Origin: CAZTXD01 sp964617995
GTDB taxonomy: Bacteria; Actinomycetota; Acidimicrobiia; Spongiisociales; ZC4RG35
Direction: 5' to 3'
Length of the DNA stretch: 6,305 bases
Assembly: GCA_964617995.1 (NCBI GenBank)
Contig: CAZTXD010000174.1
Coordinates: 1-6,305 of the forward strand
How positions within the stretch are numbered: the first letter of the stretch is position 1; each line of letters starts with the position of its first letter. Below are positions 1 to 5,465 of the stretch, one piece after another. The notes beneath the pieces were generated by a model that was given only the letters and a program-made list of their open reading frames with translations, was not told the DNA's origin and searched no databases. Made by a program: the position numbers and the translations under genes.

Positions 1-506
1 ACGACACGGTTCCCTTCCCGGCGAGCGCCGGGTGTCACATCGTGGGCGGTGGAGCCTCCGTCGGGCAGCAGGTGCTGCACCGCCGCTCTTTCCACCAGCG
101 CCAGGTGGTCGGCCAGCAGCCGGCGGTGGCAGCGCCACCACAGCGACTCGGCGCACATCACCGCCACCGACCTCGCTGCCGCCAGATCCAGTAGCTCTCC
201 CACCGCGGCCCGGAACTCGCCGGAGGCCATGTGATCGGCGTAGGCCCGGAACTGGTCGTTGCGCAGCCCGACGTTGTCGGAGTCGGCCGAGACCCGTCGC
301 CGCCCTCCCAGCCCCTCCAGCCACCGGTATCCGATCTCTCGCTCCTGCAACCACCGGGAAAGTTCGCCCTGGTTGAACTGGGGATGACGACGGGAGCCGG
401 GATGGCGACGCACGTCGACCACCATCTCCACCCCGACGTCGGTGAGCAGCTCACCAAGCTCGGTGGCGGAGGCCGCTCCGTGGCCCACGGTGGCGATGAC
501 CGGCAC
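1..506 (-). CDS. DUF488 family protein, C-terminus cut by window edge
   Basis: 168 codons are visible with no stop, so the C-terminus lies beyond the left edge. The protein opens with a VIATVGHG segment (residues 3-10), continues with VVDVRRHPGSRRHPQFN (29-45), and carries MCAESLWWRCHRR (117-129). This G-H then R-P-S/R-F-N then CAE...CHR order is the DUF488 family signature. The conserved Cys118, Glu120, Cys126, His127 and Arg128 are all present, so the gene looks intact. DUF488 proteins are usually about 170-190 residues, so little is missing. Biochemical function is not established for the family; the conserved Cys/His/Arg cluster suggests a catalytic or nucleic-acid-linked role, which is inference. 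The GTG start at 506 is chosen because GGGAGGAGG sits just upstream at good spacing and the homology begins immediately after it. It is last of three leftward genes, 54 nt after the small membrane protein. A 99-residue reading of another frame (457-158) is low-complexity and not real. Confidence 0.9.
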   Translation of the reverse strand, partial: MPVIATVGHGAASATELGELLTDVGVEMVVDVRRHPGSRRHPQFNQGELSRWLQEREIGYRWLEGLGGRRRVSADSDNVGLRNDQFRAYADHMASGEFRAAVGELLDLAAARSVAVMCAESLWWRCHRRLLADHLALVERAAVQHLLPDGGSTAHDVTPGARREGNRV

Positions 507-560
507 GTTCCCTCCTCCCTTGAGGTTCGGGCTCACCTGGGACCCGACGGGGTCATCTGT

Positions 561-770
561 TCAGACGACCTGGGCGGCGATGAACATCAGACCGGCCACG
601 GTGACCGCCGAACCGAGTGAGACCGCCGCGTGGACCCGGGTCCGGGCGTGGAGCATCGACTGGATGTGCCTGAGATCCTCGCGGAACTCGATTCGCATCT
701 CGCGCATCTCCTGGCGCAGATCCGCGATGTCGACCTTGGTGGCGGGCTGTTGGTGGGGTAGGTAGCTCAT
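561..770 (-). CDS. Small coiled-coil, single-TM membrane protein (69 aa)
   Basis: A 69-residue protein. Residues 10-45 are a charged amphipathic helix with ATKVDIADLRQEMREMRIEF-type heptads, followed by a hydrophobic segment at about 46-69 (HAAVSLGSAVTVAGLMFIAA) that ends the protein. The layout of short N-terminus, coiled coil and C-terminal membrane helix resembles small actinobacterial and phage-associated coiled-coil membrane proteins of unknown role. I do not recognise a named family. The ATG at 770 is preferred because GGCGGAG lies about 6 nt upstream and the helix starts soon after. An in-frame GTG at 845 would add 25 residues but lacks a well-spaced ribosome site. It sits between the F420-type reductase and the DUF488 gene on the same strand, with gaps of 84 and 54 nt, so co-transcription is possible. 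Likely an oligomerising membrane protein; anything further would be a guess. Confidence 0.7.
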   Translation of the reverse strand: MSYLPHQQPATKVDIADLRQEMREMRIEFREDLRHIQSMLHARTRVHAAVSLGSAVTVAGLMFIAAQVV

Positions 771-854
771 GGGTGGCTCCGCCGGTCCGTGACCGAGGAC
801 GTCGGTGAGTTGATGATACAAAGCCTTCCGGGCCGTTTTCTTCACTCGGTCGGC

Positions 855-1238
855 TCAGGTGAGCTCCACCCTTACCAGCGGTGAGGTCCGGGCCCAGCGG
901 TCGATGTCGGCTCGGGCCTGCTCGGGGTCGGCGCCCCAGCTCTCCACCCGGGCCCGGAGGATCACCGGCGCTTTCTCCTCGGGCCGGTCGATCACGGTGC
1001 CGGTGGCCGCCACGTCGGCGGTGATACCCCGCTTGAGGTGGAGGGTGAGACGGGGATCGGCCTTCAGGTTGGCGATCCAGTCCCGGGGAAAGCCCGGCTT
1101 GCCGGTGAGCCACAGCTGCCCGTCCAGATTGTGGAGGTAGATCTCGATGCGGCGGGGCAGGCCGCTGCGCCGCCCGGTCGTCGTTATGTCGACGATCCCG
1201 CCTTTTGCCAGCGCAGTCTCGATCGTGGTGTCCATCAT
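855..1238 (-). CDS. F420H2-dependent quinone reductase / FDOR-type (Ddn-like) protein
   Basis: 127 residues, the usual size for the compact split-beta-barrel proteins of the F420H2_quin_red (Ddn/nitroreductase-like) family. Visible signatures are TTGRRSGLPRRIEIYL (20-35), the LWLTGKPG segment (42-49), DWIANLKADPRLTLHLK (53-69), and a following strand resembling the family's a.a..v.d stretch. Family members bind deazaflavin F420 and reduce quinones or other electrophiles, often near the inner face of the membrane; the substrate here cannot be read from sequence. Two consecutive ATG codons (1238, 1235) are the candidate starts. No good Shine-Dalgarno is seen upstream, only a weak TTGGGC. It is the first gene of the leftward cluster. 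A member of the wider FDOR/pyridoxamine-oxidase-like superfamily using another flavin or haem is the main alternative. Presence of this family supports an F420-producing actinobacterial host. Confidence 0.85.
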   Translation of the reverse strand: MMDTTIETALAKGGIVDITTTGRRSGLPRRIEIYLHNLDGQLWLTGKPGFPRDWIANLKADPRLTLHLKRGITADVAATGTVIDRPEEKAPVILRARVESWGADPEQARADIDRWARTSPLVRVELT

Positions 1239-1277
1239 CAGCCCAACAAGCAGGGCGTCGCACTATTCCCCGACACC

Positions 1278-1299
1278 GTTCATGGCTTCACCGATGAAC
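1278..1299. promoter_or_regulatory. Small inverted repeat upstream of F420-type reductase
   Basis: GTTCAT and ATGAAC form a perfect 6-bp inverted repeat separated by 10 nt, starting 40 nt upstream of the reductase start at 1238. The spacing and position suit an operator, but arms this short occur by chance, so this is a tentative call. Confidence 0.2.
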
Positions 1300-1396
1300 T
1301 TCGACTCTCCTGCAGTTCGGTGGGGTGGGCCGGTCCGTCGGGAACTCCGCCACCGACACAGGACTCTCGGTCGACTACGTGTCAGGGGTGGGGGGT

Positions 1397-1411
1397 GGAA
1401 CCCTGGGTTCC
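1397..1411. repeat. Perfect 7-bp hairpin GGAACCC-T-GGGTTCC
   Basis: A perfect inverted repeat with a single central base. It overlaps the left arm of the first ACATATGCGG element. It may have formed when that arm diverged, or it may be a hairpin in its own right. Confidence 0.45.
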
Positions 1412-1441
1412 AGGCCGACATATGCGGGGTTCACAGCCCAA
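1403..1441. repeat. Dyad repeat element, copy 1 (degenerate left arm)
   Basis: The core ACATATGCGG (1418-1427) is followed by GTTCACAGCCCAA (1429-1441). That right arm matches the right arm of copy 2 at 9 of 13 positions and the reverse complement of copy 2's left arm at 11 of 13. The left arm (1403-1415) matches its partner poorly, about 6 of 13, so this copy looks decayed or asymmetric. The core is exactly 72 bp from the core of copy 2. Confidence 0.6.
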
Positions 1442-1474
1442 AGCTGGTCCCGGTCTCCGGCTTCGGGATGATCT

Positions 1475-1513
1475 GTGGGCTGTGGACCCACATATGCGGT
1501 GTCTACAACCCAC
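1475..1513. repeat. Dyad repeat element, copy 2 (well-conserved hairpin)
   Basis: Left arm GTGGGCTGTGGAC (1475-1487) and right arm GTCTACAACCCAC (1501-1513) are complementary at 11 of 13 positions around a 13-nt centre (1488-1500) containing ACATATGCGG. As RNA from either strand, one of the two mismatches becomes a G-U pair. The element could be a protein-binding dyad, an RNA hairpin or a REP-like dispersed repeat. It lies about 100 bp upstream of the DUF2330 start. Confidence 0.6.
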
Positions 1514-1614
1514 GGGTTGGCACACCACCGCCTCCCCCCGGATCTCGGTCGCTGGCCGGGAACCGATCCCCATCCCGGCGCCGTCCAAGCCGACACGACG
1601 CCCAGGAGGACGGC

Positions 1615-2688
1615 ATGAGAGGACGAGCGCAGACGGATCCGCCGAGGAGGCGAGGACGATTCACCTATCTGGCGGTGTCCGTGGCGGCGATCGTCGCCCT
1701 CGGGGCGGCTCCGGCGCTGGCGTGTGGCGGTCTGGTGGGCGAGAACGGGACGATCCGCCTGGTGCGCACCACCACCCTGGCCGCCTACAGCGACGGGGTG
1801 GAACGCTACGTCACCGCCTTCCAGTTCACCGGCAGCGGCGAGGAGGTCGGCTCCATCGTTCCCCTTCCCGATGTGCCCACCAAGGTGGAGCGGGGCGGCG
1901 ACTGGACCCTGCAGCGTCTCGCCCGTGAGGTGCAACCGCCTGATGTGGTCGAGTTCGCCGCCGCCGCCGACGAGGCAGCAGGGGAAGCGGAAGTGCTGTT
2001 CGAGGTCGAGATCGACGCCCTCGACATCACCGTCTTGCGTGGAGGCGGCGACGAGGTCGGGAAATGGGCGGCTGACAACGGGTTCTTCCTGACCCCAGAC
2101 GCACCCGAGATCCTCGACTTCTACGCCGCCCGCAGCCCGGTGTTCATGGCCGCCCGGTTCAACGCCGAGCGGGCCGCCGACCTGGCCCAAGAGGCCGGCG
2201 ACAGCACCCCGATCATGGCCACGATCCCCACCGACGACCCGTGGGTGCCGATCCGGATACTGACGCTGGGCGCCGACCCCGACACCCGCATCGAAGCCGA
2301 CGTGTTCCTCCTCACCGAGGACGAGCCCGACATCCTCGCCGGAGGAACGGGGATGACGCTGGAGTTGAGCGAACGGGCCAACGATGGTCTCCTCGACGAC
2401 CTCCGCTCCGACGTGGGGATGGAGTGGCTGCCGGAGGACATGTGGCTGTCGTACCTGAGCGTGGACGGCCCCGCCGCCGAACTCGACTACGACCTGGCCG
2501 TCTCCGCCACGCCGGGAGAGGCGGCCGACTTCGCCGACACCGGCGTCCCGGCTCCCCGCTCCGTCCCCATCGGGGATTCCCGCCTCCCGGTGTGGCCGGC
2601 GCTGACCGGGCTGGGAGCGGGGTTCTTGGCCTTGGCGGTCGGTCGGGGCCTCTCCCGTGTCGCCAAGACACAGGGTGGGCCGGCATGA
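1615..2688 (+). CDS. DUF2330 family secreted, membrane-anchored protein
   Basis: 357 residues. The N-terminus is basic (RRRGR, residues 11-15), followed by a hydrophobic core (about 17-32) and an APALA cleavage site, giving a mature protein that begins CGG (37-39). The Cys-Gly-Gly right after the signal peptide, then a beta-rich region with VERYVTAFQFTGSGEEVGSIVPLPDVP, is the pattern of DUF2330 proteins. A lipoprotein reading of ALAC is possible, but the lipobox is not canonical, so signal peptidase I cleavage is preferred. A C-terminal hydrophobic helix (about 325-342) followed by RGLSRVAK suggests anchoring with a short cytoplasmic tail. The body therefore faces outside. The family's function is unknown. 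The start is fixed by AGGAGG five nt before the ATG. The stop overlaps the next gene's start as ATGA, implying translational coupling with the cupredoxin. Confidence 0.85.
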   Translation: MRGRAQTDPPRRRGRFTYLAVSVAAIVALGAAPALACGGLVGENGTIRLVRTTTLAAYSDGVERYVTAFQFTGSGEEVGSIVPLPDVPTKVERGGDWTLQRLAREVQPPDVVEFAAAADEAAGEAEVLFEVEIDALDITVLRGGGDEVGKWAADNGFFLTPDAPEILDFYAARSPVFMAARFNAERAADLAQEAGDSTPIMATIPTDDPWVPIRILTLGADPDTRIEADVFLLTEDEPDILAGGTGMTLELSERANDGLLDDLRSDVGMEWLPEDMWLSYLSVDGPAAELDYDLAVSATPGEAADFADTGVPAPRSVPIGDSRLPVWPALTGLGAGFLALAVGRGLSRVAKTQGGPA

Positions 2689-3174
2689 CCTCGCCGGCAC
2701 TCTCCCGCCGGCGGCTGCCGGGCNNNNNNNNNNNNNNNNNNNNNNNNNNNNNNNNNNNNNNNNNNNNNNNNNNNNNNNNNNNNNNNNNNNNNNNNNNNNN
2801 NNNNNNNNNNNNNNNNNNNNNNNGACGTCACCGTCCAGATCGACATCCACCACTCCGCCTTCGCCCCCGACCAACTCACCGTGGTGGAGGGGACAAGGGT
2901 GAGATTCGTGGTGGTCAACGGGGATCCCATCCACCACGAGCTCATCACCGGCGGGCCCGAGGTGCATCACCGACACGCCGACGGCACCGAGGCCGTGCAC
3001 CCCGCCATCCCGGGAGAGGTGTCGGTGGGTCCCAACGACACCGCCATCACCACCTACACCTTCGACACCCCGGGGGTCTACGAGTTCGCCTGTCACCTGC
3101 CCGGCCATTACGACTACGGGATGCGAGGCGAGATCGAGGTAGTGGCGGAGCCAGACAGGTCGGGCACCGGCTAG
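2685..3174 (+). CDS. Cupredoxin (blue copper) domain protein, interrupted by assembly gap
   Basis: The gene opens at an ATG overlapping the DUF2330 stop (ATGA). It reads 13 residues, MTSPALSRRRLPG, the basic start of an export signal, before 100 N. After the gap, from 2824, 116 residues remain to a TAG. They form a plastocyanin-like domain with ligands His38 (in DPIHHEL), Cys90, His95 and Met100 (in FACHLPGHYDYGM), counted from 2824. This is a complete type 1 copper set, so the protein probably binds copper and carries electrons outside the membrane. A His-rich loop (HHRH, 48-51) precedes the second half. The two flanks are out of frame by one base across the 100 N, which shows the N count is a placeholder; I infer one gene, but two genes cannot be excluded. 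SRRRL hints at a Tat signal, but the hydrophobic core is in the gap. Probable operon partner: DUF2330. Confidence 0.75.
2724..2823. other. Assembly gap (100 N)
   Basis: Exactly 100 N, the conventional length for a gap of unknown size. It hides the signal peptide and N-terminal part of the cupredoxin gene, and possibly more. Confidence 0.98.
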
Positions 3175-3186
3175 TCCTCTCGCCAC

Positions 3187-3214
3187 CCCGGGTCGGTCCA
3201 GCACCCCGACCGGG
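3187..3214 (+). terminator. Possible hairpin terminator after cupredoxin gene
   Basis: CCCGGGTCGG and CCGACCGGG pair as a 9-bp stem with one bulged G and a 9-nt loop, 12 nt after the cupredoxin stop. No T-run follows. This would be a weak intrinsic terminator, of a kind often proposed in high-GC actinobacteria. The rest of the 155-bp convergent spacer up to the Fic stop shows nothing distinctive. Confidence 0.35.
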
Positions 3215-3329
3215 ATCCGCCCGGCGCTCATCCTCATCACAGACAGTCCCTGGGTTGTAGCGACGGTGACCGAGCGGTGGTCGGTAGCCGACCTGAGTTC
3301 GGCCCGATGGGCTGGGAGGCATCGGTAGC

Positions 3330-4451
3330 TCAGACGAGGAGATCCATCAGCTCCACCGCCGCGAACATCCGTCGCGGTCGTCCCTTGCGTCTCCGGGCGA
3401 ACACCCGCTCGCTCAACACCCCGGCCTCCTCGAGCCTGACCAAGGCGGCATGTGCGCTCTGAGGGGTCACTTGGTATCGGGCGGCGACCGTCTGGCTATC
3501 CACGATGGGATATTCGGGGAGGTCAGCGATCACCCGCGCCGTGACCGACTCACCTCTGGTGTCGACTCGATTCCGGAACTCGGCGATGAGACTGGCCACC
3601 CGGTCGGCGATGCCCGACATCCAGTCGACGGCTCGAACCACACTCAGTGAGAAGAACTCGAGCCAGGCATCGACGTCGCCATCCTGATAGGCGCGCAACC
3701 CTTGGATGTATGCATCGGTGTCCTCCGCCCACCCGACCGAGACCGGAATGGGTGATGCCAACGCGAGACGCCGACGAAGGAGCTGTTGGATGAGCAGCCG
3801 GCCGACTCTCCCGTTCCCATCTATGAAGGGATGGATCACCTCGAACTGGGCATGGGCTATCCCGGCGTGAGCGACCGGCGTCAGGTCGCTGCGGGCCGCG
3901 AAAACCACCAGGTCGTCGATGAGAGTCGGCACCGCCTCGGGAGGCGGGGGGATGAACTCGGCGTTGCGAGGACCCGACGAGTCCCCTCCGATCCAGTTCT
4001 GTTCGGTTCGGAATGCTCCGATCGACTCGGCCGCCACTCGAGGGTGACCCTCCATCAGCTTCCGATGCCAGCGCAGTAGATCCTCGGGATCGGCGGGTAT
4101 CTCGGTTGCGATGGCGTCGCGTAGCGCCTCGATGTTGCTCACCACCCGACGCGCCGGTTCATCGTCGATTTCTGTGTCGCCGGCTATCTCGGCTTCGAGG
4201 ATGCGACGGGGACCGGGCCCCACCCCCTCGATGAGGGAGGAGGCACTCGCCTCGGATCGGTAGAGCACCGAGGCGATACCGGCTGCGGGGAGGGTGGGCA
4301 CCGAGCCCAGGCGGCTAGCGGCTTCCGCCACGGCGAGGGTCGCGTCCGATGAGAAATCGATGGGCGCATGTCCGACAGCGGTCGCCTGGTAGGGCGTGTA
4401 TTCATATGTCCTACCGAACCGGTCCGTCCATCGCAGGGCATGAGCTTCCAT
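3330..4451 (-). CDS. Fic-domain protein AMP-transferase, class II, with C-terminal winged helix
   Basis: 373 residues, full length for a Fic_N-Fic-wHTH protein. The N-terminal region (about 1-90) carries the inhibitory helix motif SSLIEG, with Ser71, Glu75 and Gly76. In class II Fic proteins this Glu blocks the ATP site. The Fic core (about 120-225) includes the flap GAFRTEQNWIGG (145-156) and the complete active site HPFIDGNGRVGR, with His207, Asp211, Asn213, Arg215 and Arg218. The enzyme should transfer AMP from ATP to hydroxyl side chains of a target protein, and may also reverse this; the target is unknown. The C-terminus (about 300-365) resembles a winged helix, with SQTVAARYQVTPQSAHAALVRLEEAGVL, suggesting DNA binding. 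No Shine-Dalgarno precedes the ATG. A TAAACT -10 sits 8 nt upstream, suggesting a leaderless or nearly leaderless mRNA, and a large dyad overlaps that -10. It is divergent from vapBC and convergent with the cupredoxin gene. Confidence 0.93.
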   Translation of the reverse strand: MEAHALRWTDRFGRTYEYTPYQATAVGHAPIDFSSDATLAVAEAASRLGSVPTLPAAGIASVLYRSEASASSLIEGVGPGPRRILEAEIAGDTEIDDEPARRVVSNIEALRDAIATEIPADPEDLLRWHRKLMEGHPRVAAESIGAFRTEQNWIGGDSSGPRNAEFIPPPPEAVPTLIDDLVVFAARSDLTPVAHAGIAHAQFEVIHPFIDGNGRVGRLLIQQLLRRRLALASPIPVSVGWAEDTDAYIQGLRAYQDGDVDAWLEFFSLSVVRAVDWMSGIADRVASLIAEFRNRVDTRGESVTARVIADLPEYPIVDSQTVAARYQVTPQSAHAALVRLEEAGVLSERVFARRRKGRPRRMFAAVELMDLLV

Positions 4452-4459
4452 GACAAACG

Positions 4460-4465
4460 AGTTTA
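4460..4465 (-). promoter_or_regulatory. Putative -10 element of fic
   Basis: TAAACT on the minus strand ends 8 nt before the fic ATG at 4451, so transcription would begin within a base or two of the start codon. No convincing -35 is seen. The left arm of the dyad covers it, which fits repression. Confidence 0.35.
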
Positions 4466-4494
4466 TCAGTCTTAGGGGGTCTTAGCCTGATAAA
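4462..4494. promoter_or_regulatory. 33-bp dyad, probable operator of fic
   Basis: TTTATCAGTCTTAG and CTTAGCCTGATAAA are inverted arms matching at 12 of 14 positions, with the outer 8 perfect, around a GGGGT spacer. The element is AT-rich in a GC-rich region, starts 10 nt upstream of the fic start and overlaps its likely -10. Autorepression through the Fic protein's own winged helix is the simplest model, but that is inference. Confidence 0.65.
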
Positions 4495-4576
4495 AAGGGC
4501 CGGTTTCTCAGGAACAGCACCCGAACGACACCGGAGCTTCACCGATTCTTCGGAGCTACCCAACCAGGGTAGTTGT

Positions 4577-4609
4577 ATTCTGGCGCCATTAGCGCCAGAA
4601 TGGCGCCAT
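4577..4609. promoter_or_regulatory. VapBC operator: 10-bp inverted repeat plus repeated TGGCGCCAT
   Basis: ATTCTGGCGC (4577-4586) and GCGCCAGAAT (4592-4601) are a perfect inverted repeat with a 5-nt spacer. TGGCGCCAT occurs at 4581-4589 and again at 4601-4609, the second copy running into the vapB ATG. A TATTCT at 4576-4581 could be the -10. Overlapping operator, promoter and start codon fit the usual autorepression by a VapB-VapC complex. Confidence 0.65.
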
Positions 4610-4838
4610 GCCCAGCATCCAGATCAAGGACGTTCCGGCCGAAACCCATGCCGTCCTCCGCCGGCGGGCGGCTCTCGCCCACATGTCGCTCCAGGAGTAC
4701 CTGTTGAGCCGTCTCATCGCGGAAGCCTCCCGCCCAACGCTGGAGGAAGTTCTCGACCGGGCGGGAGGACGTGCTGGCGGATCGGTGCCCCTCGAAGAGG
4801 CGAGCGAGACCATCCGCCGGGACCGTGATAGTCGTTGA
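4608..4838 (+). CDS. vapB: VapB/FitA-type antitoxin
   Basis: 76 residues. The N-terminal PSIQIKDVPAETHAVLRRRAALAHMSLQEYLLSRLIAEA (2-40) has the strand-helix-helix layout of FitA/VapB-type ribbon-helix-helix antitoxins. The strand IQIKDVP would bind DNA as a dimer, and the acidic, flexible tail (about 42-76) would wrap the toxin. It should neutralise the downstream PIN RNase and repress its own operon. The ATG at 4608 lacks a Shine-Dalgarno; the DNA just before it is the operator repeat. Its end overlaps the toxin gene by 14 nt, the normal antitoxin-first arrangement with coupled translation. The symbol is used in the general family sense. Confidence 0.88.
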   Translation: MPSIQIKDVPAETHAVLRRRAALAHMSLQEYLLSRLIAEASRPTLEEVLDRAGGRAGGSVPLEEASETIRRDRDSR

Positions 4839-5217
4839 CTCCAGCATTCTCGCCGTCGCCCTGGGCGACGATGGAGCCGACGGAGACTCTTGTCGTCAAC
4901 GCCTGCGGGGCGAAACGCTAGCCGCCCCCGAACTGATTGACCTGGAGGTGGCCTCCGTTTACCGCAGGCTGGTGGCGGCGGGGTCCATGCCTACCCGCCG
5001 GGCCGAGCTGGCCCTGGAGGATCTGGTGGATCTTCCCCTCGAGAGGGCTCCCCACGCTCCCCTACTCCGGCGGGCTTGGGAGCTGCGGGACAACCTCACC
5101 ATCTACGACGGCGTATATGCGGCCCTGGCCGAGGCCCTCTCCGTGCCACTCGTCACAGGCGACGCTCGCTTGGCCCGGGCCCCTGGCCTGCGGTGCCCGA
5201 TCGAAGTCATCGACTGA
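4825..5217 (+). CDS. vapC: VapC-type PIN-domain toxin (ribonuclease)
   Basis: 130 residues from a GTG at 4825, the standard length of VapC toxins. The four acidic metal-binding positions of the PIN fold are all present: Asp5 (IVVDSS), Glu41 (DLEVASVYRR), Asp95 (TIYDGVYAALA) and Asp113 (LVTGDARLA). An active Mg/Mn-dependent RNase is therefore expected; VapC proteins typically cleave tRNA or rRNA, but the target here is unknown. The GTG start is chosen because the PIN fold begins at once with MIVVDSS. An upstream in-frame ATG at 4771 would add 18 basic residues lying wholly over the antitoxin gene. The start overlaps vapB by 14 nt and no strong ribosome site is seen, so translational coupling is likely. 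Confidence 0.9.
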   Translation: MIVVDSSILAVALGDDGADGDSCRQRLRGETLAAPELIDLEVASVYRRLVAAGSMPTRRAELALEDLVDLPLERAPHAPLLRRAWELRDNLTIYDGVYAALAEALSVPLVTGDARLARAPGLRCPIEVID

Positions 5218-5411
5218 CTACCACCTCTGCCGAGATCGCGGGGCAATGCCCACGGTGGTCCAGCATCGCGCCCACGTGTCCGGTGCCTTGCCTCGCGACG
5301 TCGTTCCCGCCGACGAACCGCCAAGTGCTTGCCCTGATCGTCGCAACGGTTGACGATGAACTAGAACGTGGCGAGGCCGACCTTCAAGCTACGGGGTGGG
5401 TGTGACATCAT

Positions 5412-5425
5412 CTTCCGCGAGGAAG
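5412..5425. repeat. Small CTTCC-GGAAG hairpin beside the 19-bp palindrome
   Basis: CTTCC (5412-5416) and GGAAG (5421-5425) flank GCGA and share GGAAG bases with the neighbouring palindrome, so the two foldings compete. Too short to interpret alone. Confidence 0.25.
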
Positions 5426-5440
5426 CGTCAATGACGCTTC
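5422..5440. promoter_or_regulatory. Perfect 19-bp palindrome, probable operator of the MpaB-like gene
   Basis: GAAGCGTCA-A-TGACGCTTC is a perfect 9-bp inverted repeat about one central base. Its centre is 47 bp upstream of the MpaB-like start and about 35 bp upstream of a TATATT -10 (5466-5471), covering or adjoining the -35 position. Size and symmetry suit a dimeric repressor such as a TetR-type regulator, but no regulator gene is in the window. It lies 205 nt past the vapC stop and has no T-run, so a terminator role is less likely. The rest of 5218-5477 shows nothing I can call. Confidence 0.55.
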
Positions 5441-5465
5441 AGGGCCTCGCACCTGGCGGCGCCGG

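Larger units (their letters stand above)
1239..1614. other. Intergenic region with dyad repeats, no convincing gene
   Basis: 376 bp between the divergent F420-type reductase and the DUF2330 gene. Reading frames crossing it lack a ribosome site and family resemblance. The DUF2330 frame stays open upstream of its start, but that extension is low-complexity and bypasses an excellent Shine-Dalgarno at the 1615 ATG. The region must hold both divergent promoters, though I cannot place a convincing -35/-10 pair. It contains a small dyad (1278-1299), a perfect hairpin (1397-1411) and two copies of a 72-bp-spaced element (1403-1441 and 1475-1513), listed separately. Confidence 0.7.

Noticed and set aside
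553..1263. 236-residue minus-strand open frame, Arg/Pro/Gly rich
   Set aside because: It is a frame-shifted reading over the F420-type reductase and the small membrane protein, both better supported in another frame.
1403..1513. CRISPR-like array
   Set aside because: Only two imperfect copies are present, with no regular repeat-spacer pattern and no cas genes.
1382..1588. 68-residue minus-strand frame over the dyad repeats
   Set aside because: Its internal peptide similarity follows from the DNA repeat at 72-bp spacing. There is no ribosome site, no family resemblance and Cys/Arg-rich shadow composition.
1147..1614. N-terminal extension of the DUF2330 protein in the same open frame
   Set aside because: The ATG at 1615 has an ideal AGGAGG and is followed at once by a signal peptide. 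The extension would bury that signal and reads as non-coding sequence.
1375..3240. 621-residue minus-strand open frame
   Set aside because: It crosses the N gap, is antisense to two recognisable genes and consists of low-complexity Gly/Val/Arg sequence.
3318..3345. GGTAGCTCAG motif resembling a tRNA D-arm
   Set aside because: No acceptor stem, anticodon arm or T-arm (GGTTCGA-like) follows at tRNA spacing. The stretch is largely the 3' end of the Fic coding sequence.
5076..5405. 109-residue plus-strand frame over and past the vapC end
   Set aside because: It starts inside vapC in another frame, has no ribosome site and no recognisable domain.
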